A stretch of 33,850 nt of DNA from a virus. Each line of letters starts with the position of its first letter. The first letter of the stretch is position 1. The translations under genes and the position numbers were made by a program. This document shows positions 8,707 to 15,602 of this stretch, piece after piece. A model generated the notes under the pieces. That model searched no databases and was not told where the DNA came from. It saw only the letters and a list, made by a program, of their open reading frames with translations. The stretch is taken from positions 1 to 33,850 of IMG/VR virus record IMGVR_UViG_3300032246_000596; one strand, 5' to 3'.

Positions 8707-9744
8707 TCAATCCTTGATGATTTTTCCACCGGCGCGCATGTAGTTGTTGCGGTCGGTAGGGTCCATTGCGTCAAATTCAGCGCGGGAAATTGGATCAGGG
8801 ATTCCGCTTCCTTTCATGCTAGGTTGAACGCTTTTGCTAGTTGCGACTTCCTTGCCTGGCAATGCTGCAAGCGCGGCCTTGGTCGATTCTGGATCAATCG
8901 CAAGCGACTTGAGCCAGAAGCTCTTTGTAGCTTCATCCTGCGAAGGAATTGCGCCTCGATTGATAGCGGCTTGAATGAGTTCAGCGTTTGCGGCCTTGAC
9001 CACTTCAGCTTCCTTGGCTTCAAGTGCGACCTTGGCAGCGGTAACTGTTTCAAGTTCGCCAGTCAAACGAGTGACTTCGGCGTTTGCGGCGTTGATAGCT
9101 TCCGTGGCGGATGCGGCGGATGCGGTAACGCTTTCGGCGGTGCTTGCAGATTCGCGGAGAGAAGCAAGAGCAACCTTTGCGGCAGCAACCGCTTCCTCGG
9201 CGGTTTGATTGGATTCGGCCAAGCCAAGCTCGGCGAGAGTTTCGGTGATTTCCATGTTGGTTTCAGTGTGAGATGCGGCGATGCGCTCGATTGATCGAAA
9301 AGCAGGATCGTTGACGAATGATCCGATTTCCCCGTTGGCGGCGAGACCAATCGGAATTCCGTCGCGCATCAGATAGGATGGCGACCAGTAAGAGTAATTG
9401 CGGCCCTCAATAGCGGCTTGACCGGCTTGAGTAAGTTCGCCCTCAAGAATAAGTCCGACGCCTTGTTCGTAACGGTAGCCTGTTGGGATCATGCTTGCTG
9501 GACCTGCTTTGTGGTCGAAGCCAGCAAATGGGCGGACATTCTCAGAAAGCCGCTTAGTGAGGTCAGCTTGAAAGGACGATAAGACACGCTCGTCGACTGT
9601 GACAGTGCGCTTTTGAGCCTTACCGTTAACAGTAGCCTCAATCTGGTGCGTTCCTTCGGGTAAATAGACAATCGCAAAGCCATTCGATCCGGTAGCGGTA
9701 AGCTCCGATCCGAAAGCAGCTTGGACTGTCTCAGTTCCCGTCAT
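8707..9744 (-). CDS. Prohead protease with C-terminal scaffold (Mu gpI-like)
   Basis: Residues from about 70 to 140 match the Mu protease I pattern: FDHKAGPAS, then GLILEGELTQAGQAAIEGRNYSYWSP, corresponding to the family's 'WTp.G.eai..geYrylSPvf' block. After residue 165 the chain becomes an Ala/Glu-rich coiled coil (to about 265), the expected scaffold. An internal Met (MEITETLAELG) marks where a scaffold-only product could start, as known for Mu gpZ; no clear ribosome site precedes it. I choose the ATG at 9744 over the in-frame TTG at 9750. The gene matures the prohead formed by the downstream coat protein. Confidence 0.8.
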   Translation of the reverse strand: MTGTETVQAAFGSELTATGSNGFAIVYLPEGTHQIEATVNGKAQKRTVTVDERVLSSFQADLTKRLSENVRPFAGFDHKAGPASMIPTGYRYEQGVGLILEGELTQAGQAAIEGRNYSYWSPSYLMRDGIPIGLAANGEIGSFVNDPAFRSIERIAASHTETNMEITETLAELGLAESNQTAEEAVAAAKVALASLRESASTAESVTASAASATEAINAANAEVTRLTGELETVTAAKVALEAKEAEVVKAANAELIQAAINRGAIPSQDEATKSFWLKSLAIDPESTKAALAALPGKEVATSKSVQPSMKGSGIPDPISRAEFDAMDPTDRNNYMRAGGKIIKD

Positions 9745-9760
9745 TTGCAAAAGGATTACG

Positions 9761-9775
9761 CTTTGCCTTACAAAG
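9761..9775 (-). promoter_or_regulatory. CTTTG-N5-CAAAG dyad before protease
   Basis: This is a perfect 5-bp inverted repeat with a 5-bp spacer, CTTTGCCTTACAAAG on the plus strand, ending 16 bp before the protease ATG. The same architecture occurs before the portal (12302-12316) and the small terminase (14157-14171). It could be a DNA-binding site or an RNA hairpin near the ribosome site. Function is inferred. Confidence 0.5.
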
Positions 9776-9790
9776 TATCAAGCGAAAAGT

Positions 9791-9823
9791 TTAGGCTGGG
9801 CTAAGTTTTTTAGGTTCAGCTAA
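9791..9823 (-). promoter_or_regulatory. Pair of TTAGG-N4-GCTAA dyads, 19 bp apart
   Basis: TTAGGCTGGGCTAA (9791-9804) and TTAGGTTCAGCTAA (9810-9823) lie exactly 19 bp apart start to start, like the pair at 449-481. The second overlaps the stop codon of the gene ending at 9820. Together with the dyad at 9761-9775 they form a compact block in front of the protease. A late-promoter control region is the inference. Confidence 0.45.
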
Positions 9824-10428
9824 GAAAGCTCGTTTCCGATTGCATCCAAGGCGGCGCTTCCAAATGCATCTGAGATTGTCGCATCGGGTGGCAATGCGCC
9901 TTTCCACGGTGCATGAGTAACCGACTTTTTGAGCGCGTAAGCTGGCGTAATGGTCCCGTCTGGTTTTTTCCAAATCAGGCATTCTTTGGCTGCAAAGAGC
10001 GGACCGATATTGACGGAAAAGTCCCTAGCTCTTCGGCCGTGAGCTTGTGGAATAAGCGGGATGGTAAGAAACTTGGTCCTTTTAGCTGTGATCGTGCCGC
10101 CAGTGACCTTATGAGCAAGCCCAATGGCTTTGTTCTGGATTGTCGCGCCACTACCACTAACGCTGGCGACGGCCCATCCTGTCGTTACATTTTCGGCAAA
10201 TCGCGTTTTCTGCCTACCTGCTCCATGAGTTGCAAGCGCTGGATTGATCCAAAGGTTTCTTCCGCTTTTTGCGTAGTAGCTTTGAACGGCATCTTGCGCG
10301 GCATCCGCTCCGATAACGTTATACGCCTTTCGCTTTTCCGCCGAAAATGTCTTAGCCAGCGTTACATAAATCTTGGTTGCGTCGGTCGCGTCAATATCGA
10401 CCGAGATGAATGATTTTCCCCCGGTCAT
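9820..10428 (-). CDS. Head-tail morphogenesis protein (Mu gpG-like position)
   Basis: The 202-residue protein is encoded between portal and protease, where Mu-type phages place the virion morphogenesis protein (gpG). The sequence is basic and mixed alpha/beta, with a C-terminal phrase IGPLFAAKECLIWKKPDGT and a final helix. I cannot match it to a family with certainty. It starts at 10428, overlapping the preceding stop by ATGA. A role in joining head and tail is inferred from the neighbourhood. Confidence 0.5.
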   Translation of the reverse strand: MTGGKSFISVDIDATDATKIYVTLAKTFSAEKRKAYNVIGADAAQDAVQSYYAKSGRNLWINPALATHGAGRQKTRFAENVTTGWAVASVSGSGATIQNKAIGLAHKVTGGTITAKRTKFLTIPLIPQAHGRRARDFSVNIGPLFAAKECLIWKKPDGTITPAYALKKSVTHAPWKGALPPDATISDAFGSAALDAIGNELS

Positions 10429-10682
10429 GGTGTTAGCCCTCCGATGATCGCCTCTCCTATAACGGTTTCTAGCTCGTCTTGGATCGGTCTTTGATCCATT
10501 AGCGGGAAAAGAGAAGCGGCACGTTCAATGGCGGCTTCTACCTCCCTTGCAAAAGCTCCAATCGGCATCTTGCCGGCCAGGTCAATTAGTCTCGCGAGTT
10601 CGGCGTCAATCGCGGCATAAGAGCGCTTTGCCAGTTCCGGCAAACGCTTCTCGGTCCTTGCCATGATCTCGTCTTCCGTCAT
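10425..10682 (-). CDS. Small helical protein after portal
   Basis: With the start at 10682, whose ATG overlaps the portal stop as ATGA, the product is 85 residues. An upstream in-frame start at 10706 would overlap the portal more deeply and is less likely. The protein is entirely helical with charged repeats (ELAKRSYAAIDAELARLIDLAGK, FAREVEAAIERAA). It resembles the small adaptor-like helical proteins found next to Mu-type portals. Function unknown. Confidence 0.6.
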   Translation of the reverse strand: MTEDEIMARTEKRLPELAKRSYAAIDAELARLIDLAGKMPIGAFAREVEAAIERAASLFPLMDQRPIQDELETVIGEAIIGGLTP

Positions 10683-12289
10683 TGGCTGAGTTGCGATTGC
10701 ACCCACTCATAACCGGAATCTCCACCATAAGCGAGCCAGCGTCTTCCGATCTTGCTGTCATACGTCCATGATGCTGAAACCCGCTCGGATTCGTGCTTGG
10801 AGAAGAACTCGGCCATTCGTTTGACCTGCGCCGGATCAATCGCGGTCCGGTTTGAGATGTCCCGCGCCCGTGATGACTCAGCAGCACCCAAGCCGGAAAT
10901 GACGCGGTTCCAGACTGGAAGCGATCGGTTGGAATCCAGAGCGGATTGCGCTGCCATTGCCATTTCTTCCGATGGAACAGCTTCGTCAACTATCTCTTCT
11001 TGGGTATTTGGAGCTTGTTGCAGCTCGGGTTGAGTTGATCCAAAAAGGATCTCGTTCGGCAAAGGCTCTGGCACTCCCAAAGCATCGTAAACCCATTTGC
11101 GCGACATTGGAATACCGATGTCGCTCAACAGCTTGATTCGTTCGGCATTGGCCTTTTCATCCTCAATCTCTGGGATTTCAACACAAGCATACGGCATTTC
11201 CTCGGGCGGAATCTCCCCAAAGTTCATTCGAACGATCGCCGGAATAAGTTGATCGGTGAGGAAGTTGGAAAGCCAATAGGCGCGGCTCTTTTCGTTTTCA
11301 GTCAGAGTGTCGGCATGGATGGTGCCAAGCGCCTGTGATCCAACACCGCTTGTGTCGGTTGTCAGTGACTGGCCAAGGAAAAGCAGGTCGCAGGTCTTGT
11401 TGGCAAGCTCGATGATCGTCGCTTGTGGTAGCGTGTCACCTGATCCTGACACTCCATCGTGCACGGTTAGCTCAAAGTCTTGATTCGTGACTGCGTAACC
11501 GGACGCGCCAATATCGGCAAGGAACGATTCGCCCTTGTCCATGGCTTCTTGAGTGCCATCAGTTTTGACTGTGCGCCACGGTATGCCGTAAAGCTGAGTG
11601 TATTGCATATACCACCCGATGCCAAATACAGCGGCCATCCAATACTTAACGAGAGGACGCATCGCTCCAGAATAGAGCGGATGAATGCCGCCTTGTGATC
11701 GCACGCCAACAAGGACGCCGTTAGGAGCGAAGTCTTGAAGCTGTCCACTTGCTGCCACCGGCGACCACATCAGGCGATCCTCTTCGAGTCCATCATACGG
11801 ATATCCAAGGCATCGACCTGGAAATGGAATGTAACACCGAGGCGACCAAATGTTGTTTGATAGCTGCCACACAATCTCAAGCGCGACTGGGCCTTTAGCC
11901 TCGCACTCAAGAATTGCGTCCATGGCTTCGGTAGTTCCAAGCTCAAAATAACCGGGGCGAGGAGATGTTGATTCAATCGCTCGTTCAACTATTTCGTGAA
12001 TAGCTAAAGCCTGTTCGGATGGCGCTTCTTGCCCTTCGACTTGACCTGGCTTGATTTCTATTTCGAGCTTTGATACTGCCCGAGTCATCTTGTTAACGTT
12101 CTGGCGATAGCGCGGCCAAGTGTCTAGCATTAGATCATGCAGGTCATAGGCAAACGCCATCCTTCCCCATTGCGCTTGTCGCAGGATAGAATTGACGTAT
12201 TCGGGTGTAATTTCGGCCAGATTGTAACGCCGTATGCGGTGTGATGCCGTCAATGGTGAAATCATGCTTGCCGTTTTCGCTTTCGCCAT
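10679..12289 (-). CDS. Portal protein, DUF935 (Mu gp29-like)
   Basis: About 536 residues with the hallmarks of the DUF935 portal group: an early helix block ending ITPEYVNSILRQAQWGRMAFAYDLHDLMLDTWPRY near residue 30-60, a central PLYSGAMRPLVKYWMAAVFGIGWYMQ segment, and a final helical and Gln/Glu-rich tail. The portal forms the dodecameric ring at one vertex through which DNA enters and leaves. I choose the ATG at 12289 rather than the GTG two codons earlier because AAAGGG lies a suitable distance upstream. It follows the terminases and is preceded by the two dyads at 12302-12330. Confidence 0.85.
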   Translation of the reverse strand: MAKAKTASMISPLTASHRIRRYNLAEITPEYVNSILRQAQWGRMAFAYDLHDLMLDTWPRYRQNVNKMTRAVSKLEIEIKPGQVEGQEAPSEQALAIHEIVERAIESTSPRPGYFELGTTEAMDAILECEAKGPVALEIVWQLSNNIWSPRCYIPFPGRCLGYPYDGLEEDRLMWSPVAASGQLQDFAPNGVLVGVRSQGGIHPLYSGAMRPLVKYWMAAVFGIGWYMQYTQLYGIPWRTVKTDGTQEAMDKGESFLADIGASGYAVTNQDFELTVHDGVSGSGDTLPQATIIELANKTCDLLFLGQSLTTDTSGVGSQALGTIHADTLTENEKSRAYWLSNFLTDQLIPAIVRMNFGEIPPEEMPYACVEIPEIEDEKANAERIKLLSDIGIPMSRKWVYDALGVPEPLPNEILFGSTQPELQQAPNTQEEIVDEAVPSEEMAMAAQSALDSNRSLPVWNRVISGLGAAESSRARDISNRTAIDPAQVKRMAEFFSKHESERVSASWTYDSKIGRRWLAYGGDSGYEWVQSQLSQ

Positions 12290-12301
12290 ACCCACCCTTT
12301 A

Positions 12302-12330
12302 CTTTGTAACGCAAAGTTAGGCAAGACTAA
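12302..12330 (-). promoter_or_regulatory. Abutting CTTTG-N5-CAAAG and TTAGG-N4-ACTAA elements before portal
   Basis: CTTTGTAACGCAAAG occupies 12302-12316, and TTAGGCAAGACTAA follows with no gap at 12317-12330 (plus-strand reading). Both element families seen elsewhere before late genes meet here in the 44-bp gap between large terminase and portal. The first ends 12 bp before the portal ATG, exactly as at the small terminase. Confidence 0.5.
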
Positions 12331-12333
12331 GTT

Positions 12334-13722
12334 TCAAAGCCGGGAGAAACCTCGGATAGTTGGCTGGCGGAACGCTGATGGCGTGGTTCGGATCTCGACG
12401 GCCCCGGTAATTGCCTTGGAAAGCCTAGCACCGCATCCGATACATCCCATGATGGCATCTCCTCGGTCTGGACTATTCAGCCCCTTCGACCGCATCTTGT
12501 CCTTGGATTCAAGCCTAAGCTTACCAGTCTCATTCCATTCGCTTTTCCGGCTAGTCATCTGGTCAAACGTCGCCGGGTCCAACTCGCCAAGGTTGATTCG
12601 TCCTCGCTCGATTTCCCTGGCGCCAACGTGCCAGACTTCCGAAATCAGGTTGGCATACTCGGCTTTCTCAGTCGCCGGTTGTCCTCCATGGAAGCGATTG
12701 ATTCTCCAGCCGCTTTCCGTAAGCGCGTCAATAAATACGGTCCCCATACCGTCTGCATCGCCCCATATTTGCCCCGGCTTAAGTTGTTCAGCTTGGAATT
12801 GTTTGATAAATTCCCTAACGGCTTGCATCGTATCAGTTTCTTTCCAGTGTCGGACAAGTCGGACGACGTTGCCCCGTCTGATTGCAAGCGCATTCTCGTC
12901 CCGACCGGCGGCAAAGTCGCAGAATGCAACAGTCTCTCCATTGATGTCAGGCTTAGGCTGTGCGCTGATCGCATTGGTAAGCTGCGAGGCCGAAAGAACA
13001 AGCCGCTCTGTGTCCTCGGTGAACTCGGCAAGGTGCATCGAACGGTAAATCGGATGTTCCTCGCCATAAAGCCGCTTGTCGCGCTCGATCTTGAGCGGAT
13101 CGATGTGTGGACAATCGAACGAGGTCGCCTTGACCACCCGATGCAATGCGGCTTCGCTCGTCTGTGAGCGGTAGAAATTGCCATTGGGTGCGCCAGGTGA
13201 GGATGCCTTAAGCTGGAACTTGAGTGTGCAGCGTCCAATGGCCTCAAAAATGCCGTCTGGAACTGTCTTAGCCTCGTCGGTCACGTAATAGACCGGGTCG
13301 ATCTCATGGCCCATCCGAGGGTGGTATCCTTCCGCTCGTCCTGGGTTATCGGTAGAGAATCCAAACGCCACGCCTCCAACGTCCGTTTTAATCTCCGTTT
13401 GATTGAAGGTCCATTTGCGGAAAAGCGGATTGCCGCGAAATGATTGGAGTGCCGGGAATAGTTGTTTCTCGATCTGAGTCCACGATCCTGAGGTGATTGG
13501 GCAGGTGCCGCGTGGATAGCGCCATAGAAACCAGAGGACGCTGGCAGCAATGACTCGCTGGGTCTTCCCAGATCCGTTTGACGCCACAAGCGAGGTCGGC
13601 GGCTTGCCTCCCATCACGCCGCGCCCTACGTCTTCCAGTGCTTTGACCTGCCATTGGTAGAGGTCAAGCCCCAGGTGCCGGAAGGCGAACCATGCTGGGC
13701 TATCTGCCGGATCGTCGCTCAT
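12334..13722 (-). CDS. terL: Terminase large subunit
   Basis: The 462-residue packaging motor has an ATPase domain with Walker A ASNGSGKT at 47-54 and Walker B VYYVTDE at about 144-150. A C-terminal RNase-H-like nuclease follows, with acidic residues in CDFAAGRDEN (about 267), GDADGMG and the final DRGDA. Length is normal for the family. It cuts concatemeric DNA and drives it through the DUF935 portal encoded next. It overlaps the small subunit stop by ATGA. Confidence 0.92.
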   Translation of the reverse strand: MSDDPADSPAWFAFRHLGLDLYQWQVKALEDVGRGVMGGKPPTSLVASNGSGKTQRVIAASVLWFLWRYPRGTCPITSGSWTQIEKQLFPALQSFRGNPLFRKWTFNQTEIKTDVGGVAFGFSTDNPGRAEGYHPRMGHEIDPVYYVTDEAKTVPDGIFEAIGRCTLKFQLKASSPGAPNGNFYRSQTSEAALHRVVKATSFDCPHIDPLKIERDKRLYGEEHPIYRSMHLAEFTEDTERLVLSASQLTNAISAQPKPDINGETVAFCDFAAGRDENALAIRRGNVVRLVRHWKETDTMQAVREFIKQFQAEQLKPGQIWGDADGMGTVFIDALTESGWRINRFHGGQPATEKAEYANLISEVWHVGAREIERGRINLGELDPATFDQMTSRKSEWNETGKLRLESKDKMRSKGLNSPDRGDAIMGCIGCGARLSKAITGAVEIRTTPSAFRQPTIRGFSRL

Positions 13723-14144
13723 TCTGCTCGGGCTTTTGCAAGCATGGCGGCGAACTCCAGCTTCTCAACCTCGGTGCGGCTTGATTCCATTTGCACTGGC
13801 CCGCCGTCAGCGCCGGTGATCTCTTGAGCGATACGGTCGCCGTATTTTTTAGGAGCTTTCTTGGATGCAATCCACATGCGAGTCCAGATTTGCAGTTTCT
13901 TGACATTGTGGTCTTCAGGGGTTGCTGAGTCCGCAATCTCCCGAATGTATTCAACTTCCGCCTCTTGAGCGACTTCTCTCGCCCTCGCGATAGTTCTTTC
14001 AAACTCCGGTTCGTTCATCATCTTTCGATAGAACGTAGGCTCCGAAGGCATCCCCTTCCCCTTGCAAATTTGACGCACAGAATTGCCAGAAATAATCTGG
14101 TCACAAATGGTTTCAATAAGGTCTGGCGTCCAATCAATTGCCAT
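13719..14144 (-). CDS. terS: Terminase small subunit
   Basis: About 141 residues. The N-terminal helix-turn-helix-like region (TPDLIETICDQIISGNSVRQICKGKGMPSEPTFYRKM) is followed by helical oligomerisation segments, then a Lys-rich WIASKKAPKKYGDR phrase common in phage small terminases. It recognises phage DNA and passes it to the large subunit. I select ATG 14144 over the TTG two codons earlier: an AAGGA sequence sits 7 bp upstream, one of the few clear Shine-Dalgarno sites in the window. Confidence 0.85.
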   Translation of the reverse strand: MAIDWTPDLIETICDQIISGNSVRQICKGKGMPSEPTFYRKMMNEPEFERTIARAREVAQEAEVEYIREIADSATPEDHNVKKLQIWTRMWIASKKAPKKYGDRIAQEITGADGGPVQMESSRTEVEKLEFAAMLAKARAE

Positions 14145-14156
14145 GCTCAATCCTTA

Positions 14157-14171
14157 CTTTGTCTTGCAAAG
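14157..14171 (-). promoter_or_regulatory. CTTTG-N5-CAAAG dyad before small terminase
   Basis: CTTTGTCTTGCAAAG lies 12 bp before the small terminase ATG, the same spacing as at the portal. The gap upstream of it (14172-14319) has no convincing gene: only frames of about 31-33 codons running into the terminase, and no strong terminator. A promoter for the packaging block may lie here, but no clear -35/-10 pair was seen. Confidence 0.5.
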
Positions 14172-14319
14172 CGTTGCAAGCGCGGATTTTGAGACTGATC
14201 GGCAAGCAAATTTGCAATCTGTATTCCATTGAGTATCAATCCTCTTCAATTCCATTCTTGACTCGGCCTTTTGACTTTGTTTCCTCACTGTTTGTCGTTT
14301 GCTTCGCCCGTTTCCACTT

Positions 14320-15210
14320 TCACACTCCAGCCTTGCGTCGAAGCTCATTGAACGCCTTGAGTGAAATCTTGCCGTTGTCATTGATAAAATCAGAGCCAAA
14401 TTGAGCTTTGAGTTCGGCTTGTCCCTGTGCGCTGATCTCAAGCGGAATGGCTTTGATGTTGGCTTTTGTGCCTTTTTTGAGCTTGTCCGCTGGCGCTCCC
14501 CAGCGTGAGCCATCTATCGGTTTGACGATCTCGCCGGGTTTAACGAGTCCTAGTCGTTCGGCTTCTTTCCGTTTTACCGGCTCTTGAAGCATGTATGAAT
14601 TAAATCCCCACGGTCCCCAAGGAACCTCGAATCCTCCAATGTCGGCGGCGTTTTGGAAAAGCCAAAACTCGAAATCATCCCAGCGTCTGACCTCGTTTTC
14701 AGCTGCGATGTGCCTCGGTCGTGGACTAGTCACGCCTGGCGTCCTGATAAATCGAGCGGCTGGAAATTGATTGATGTAATCGGGATTGCTTACCTTTCGT
14801 TGCCAAGTCGCAAGCTGCTGAGCCTGTTGGATATTCGTATTGAAAACTAACTTTAATCGCTCGGAACTTCCGATGTTTGAAAGCCTCTCATCCTTGAAAT
14901 CCTCCGGTGACGCAAGCCCCTCCTTCATGAGCAACTCCCTAGATTGCAGAACGAAATCCGCTTGGCTTCCGACTTTGTATGCGGTCGCTTGTCCGTATGG
15001 CCCTTGAACCTCTTCCGTTGCTCCTTCAATCCAGTCGGTAAGCATCCGCTTGTATGCGGCGAGAACTCTCATTTTGTCCACTGTTGCAGAAAAAAACGAG
15101 ACCTGCCGAATTGCGGGAGCAACCGCTTTCCATTGCGCGGAATTGAAGGATGAGGGTGTCAATACTTTCCTTGAAAGATTGGCGAGAGACTGAAAGAAAG
15201 CGTCTAGCAT
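14320..15210 (-). CDS. Phage minor head / head morphogenesis protein (Mu gpF-like)
   Basis: The 296-residue protein carries the phage head-morphogenesis pattern: SSERLKLVFNTNIQQAQQLATWQRK near residue 110, followed by FIRTPGVTSPRPRHIAAENEVRRWDDFEFW, in which the R-x-x-H...H-like spacing is typical of the domain, and a Gly/Trp-rich WGPWGF stretch. Such proteins are minor capsid or ejected proteins that bind near the portal. Its location upstream of the terminases instead of beside the portal is unusual. The start overlaps the preceding 40-codon frame. Confidence 0.75.
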   Translation of the reverse strand: MLDAFFQSLANLSRKVLTPSSFNSAQWKAVAPAIRQVSFFSATVDKMRVLAAYKRMLTDWIEGATEEVQGPYGQATAYKVGSQADFVLQSRELLMKEGLASPEDFKDERLSNIGSSERLKLVFNTNIQQAQQLATWQRKVSNPDYINQFPAARFIRTPGVTSPRPRHIAAENEVRRWDDFEFWLFQNAADIGGFEVPWGPWGFNSYMLQEPVKRKEAERLGLVKPGEIVKPIDGSRWGAPADKLKKGTKANIKAIPLEISAQGQAELKAQFGSDFINDNGKISLKAFNELRRKAGV

Positions 15211-15326
15211 GGTTTGAGATTATCAAAAAAAGGTTTGGTTGTCCACGTTGTCTCCTTCATTTCTTCCAGCCATTGCTTGATTTCTGCTTGTTGACCTGCG
15301 GTGCGAGTCCCGACAGTGGGTGTCAC
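15204..15326 (-). CDS. Small 40-residue protein, GTG start
   Basis: A GTG codon at 15326 overlaps the preceding gene's TGA as GTGA. The frame runs 40 codons to a TAG that overlaps the start of the minor head gene at 15210. It fills the gap exactly and encodes a helix (QQAEIKQWLEEMKE) followed by an aromatic segment. Coupling at both ends and a gene-like composition support it. Function unknown. Confidence 0.45.
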   Translation of the reverse strand: MTPTVGTRTAGQQAEIKQWLEEMKETTWTTKPFFDNLKPC

Positions 15327-15583
15327 CCGTCAACCTCCTCCCTGAGCGCGTCAAAGGCAGCGTTCGCCTCGATTGCTTGAGCGACTACATCGGGGATTCC
15401 ATCACAATCAGTGAGTCCTCGGTATCTCTCCGCGACCGCCCGCCATGCTGCGGCCTCGCGCTCAAGCTGCTCACTGTGCATCGTCAGCTTGGCCGCCAGT
15501 GCGCTTGGCGTCATTCCTAGCCTAGCAAGCTGTTCGCGCACAATCTGATTGGTTCTTGGCGTCGGTCTATCGTGTAGGTTCAT
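15323..15583 (-). CDS. Small helical protein after DnaB
   Basis: The 86-residue product begins at ATG 15583, 20 bp after the DnaB stop; the longer open frame reaching to 16096 is a shadow of dnaB. An HTH-like N-terminal phrase (IVREQLARLGMTPSALAAKL) is followed by a coiled-coil-like SEQLEREAAAWRAVAERYR and an acidic C-terminus. The leader is A/C-rich (CCACCACCAACCGAACC) without a Shine-Dalgarno site. It may be a small DNA-associated or regulatory protein; this is not established. Confidence 0.6.
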   Translation of the reverse strand: MNLHDRPTPRTNQIVREQLARLGMTPSALAAKLTMHSEQLEREAAAWRAVAERYRGLTDCDGIPDVVAQAIEANAAFDALREEVDG

Positions 15584-15602
15584 TGGTTCGGTTGGTGGTG
15601 GT

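Noticed and set aside
7435-9294. A 619-codon plus-strand open frame
   Set aside because: It is antisense to the coat and protease genes, has Ser/Gly/Asp-rich composition without domain signature, and arises from codon bias of the genes opposite.
12383-13167. Plus-strand frames of about 180-220 codons
   Set aside because: They are antisense to the large terminase, which has clear motifs; the frames show no family features or leader.
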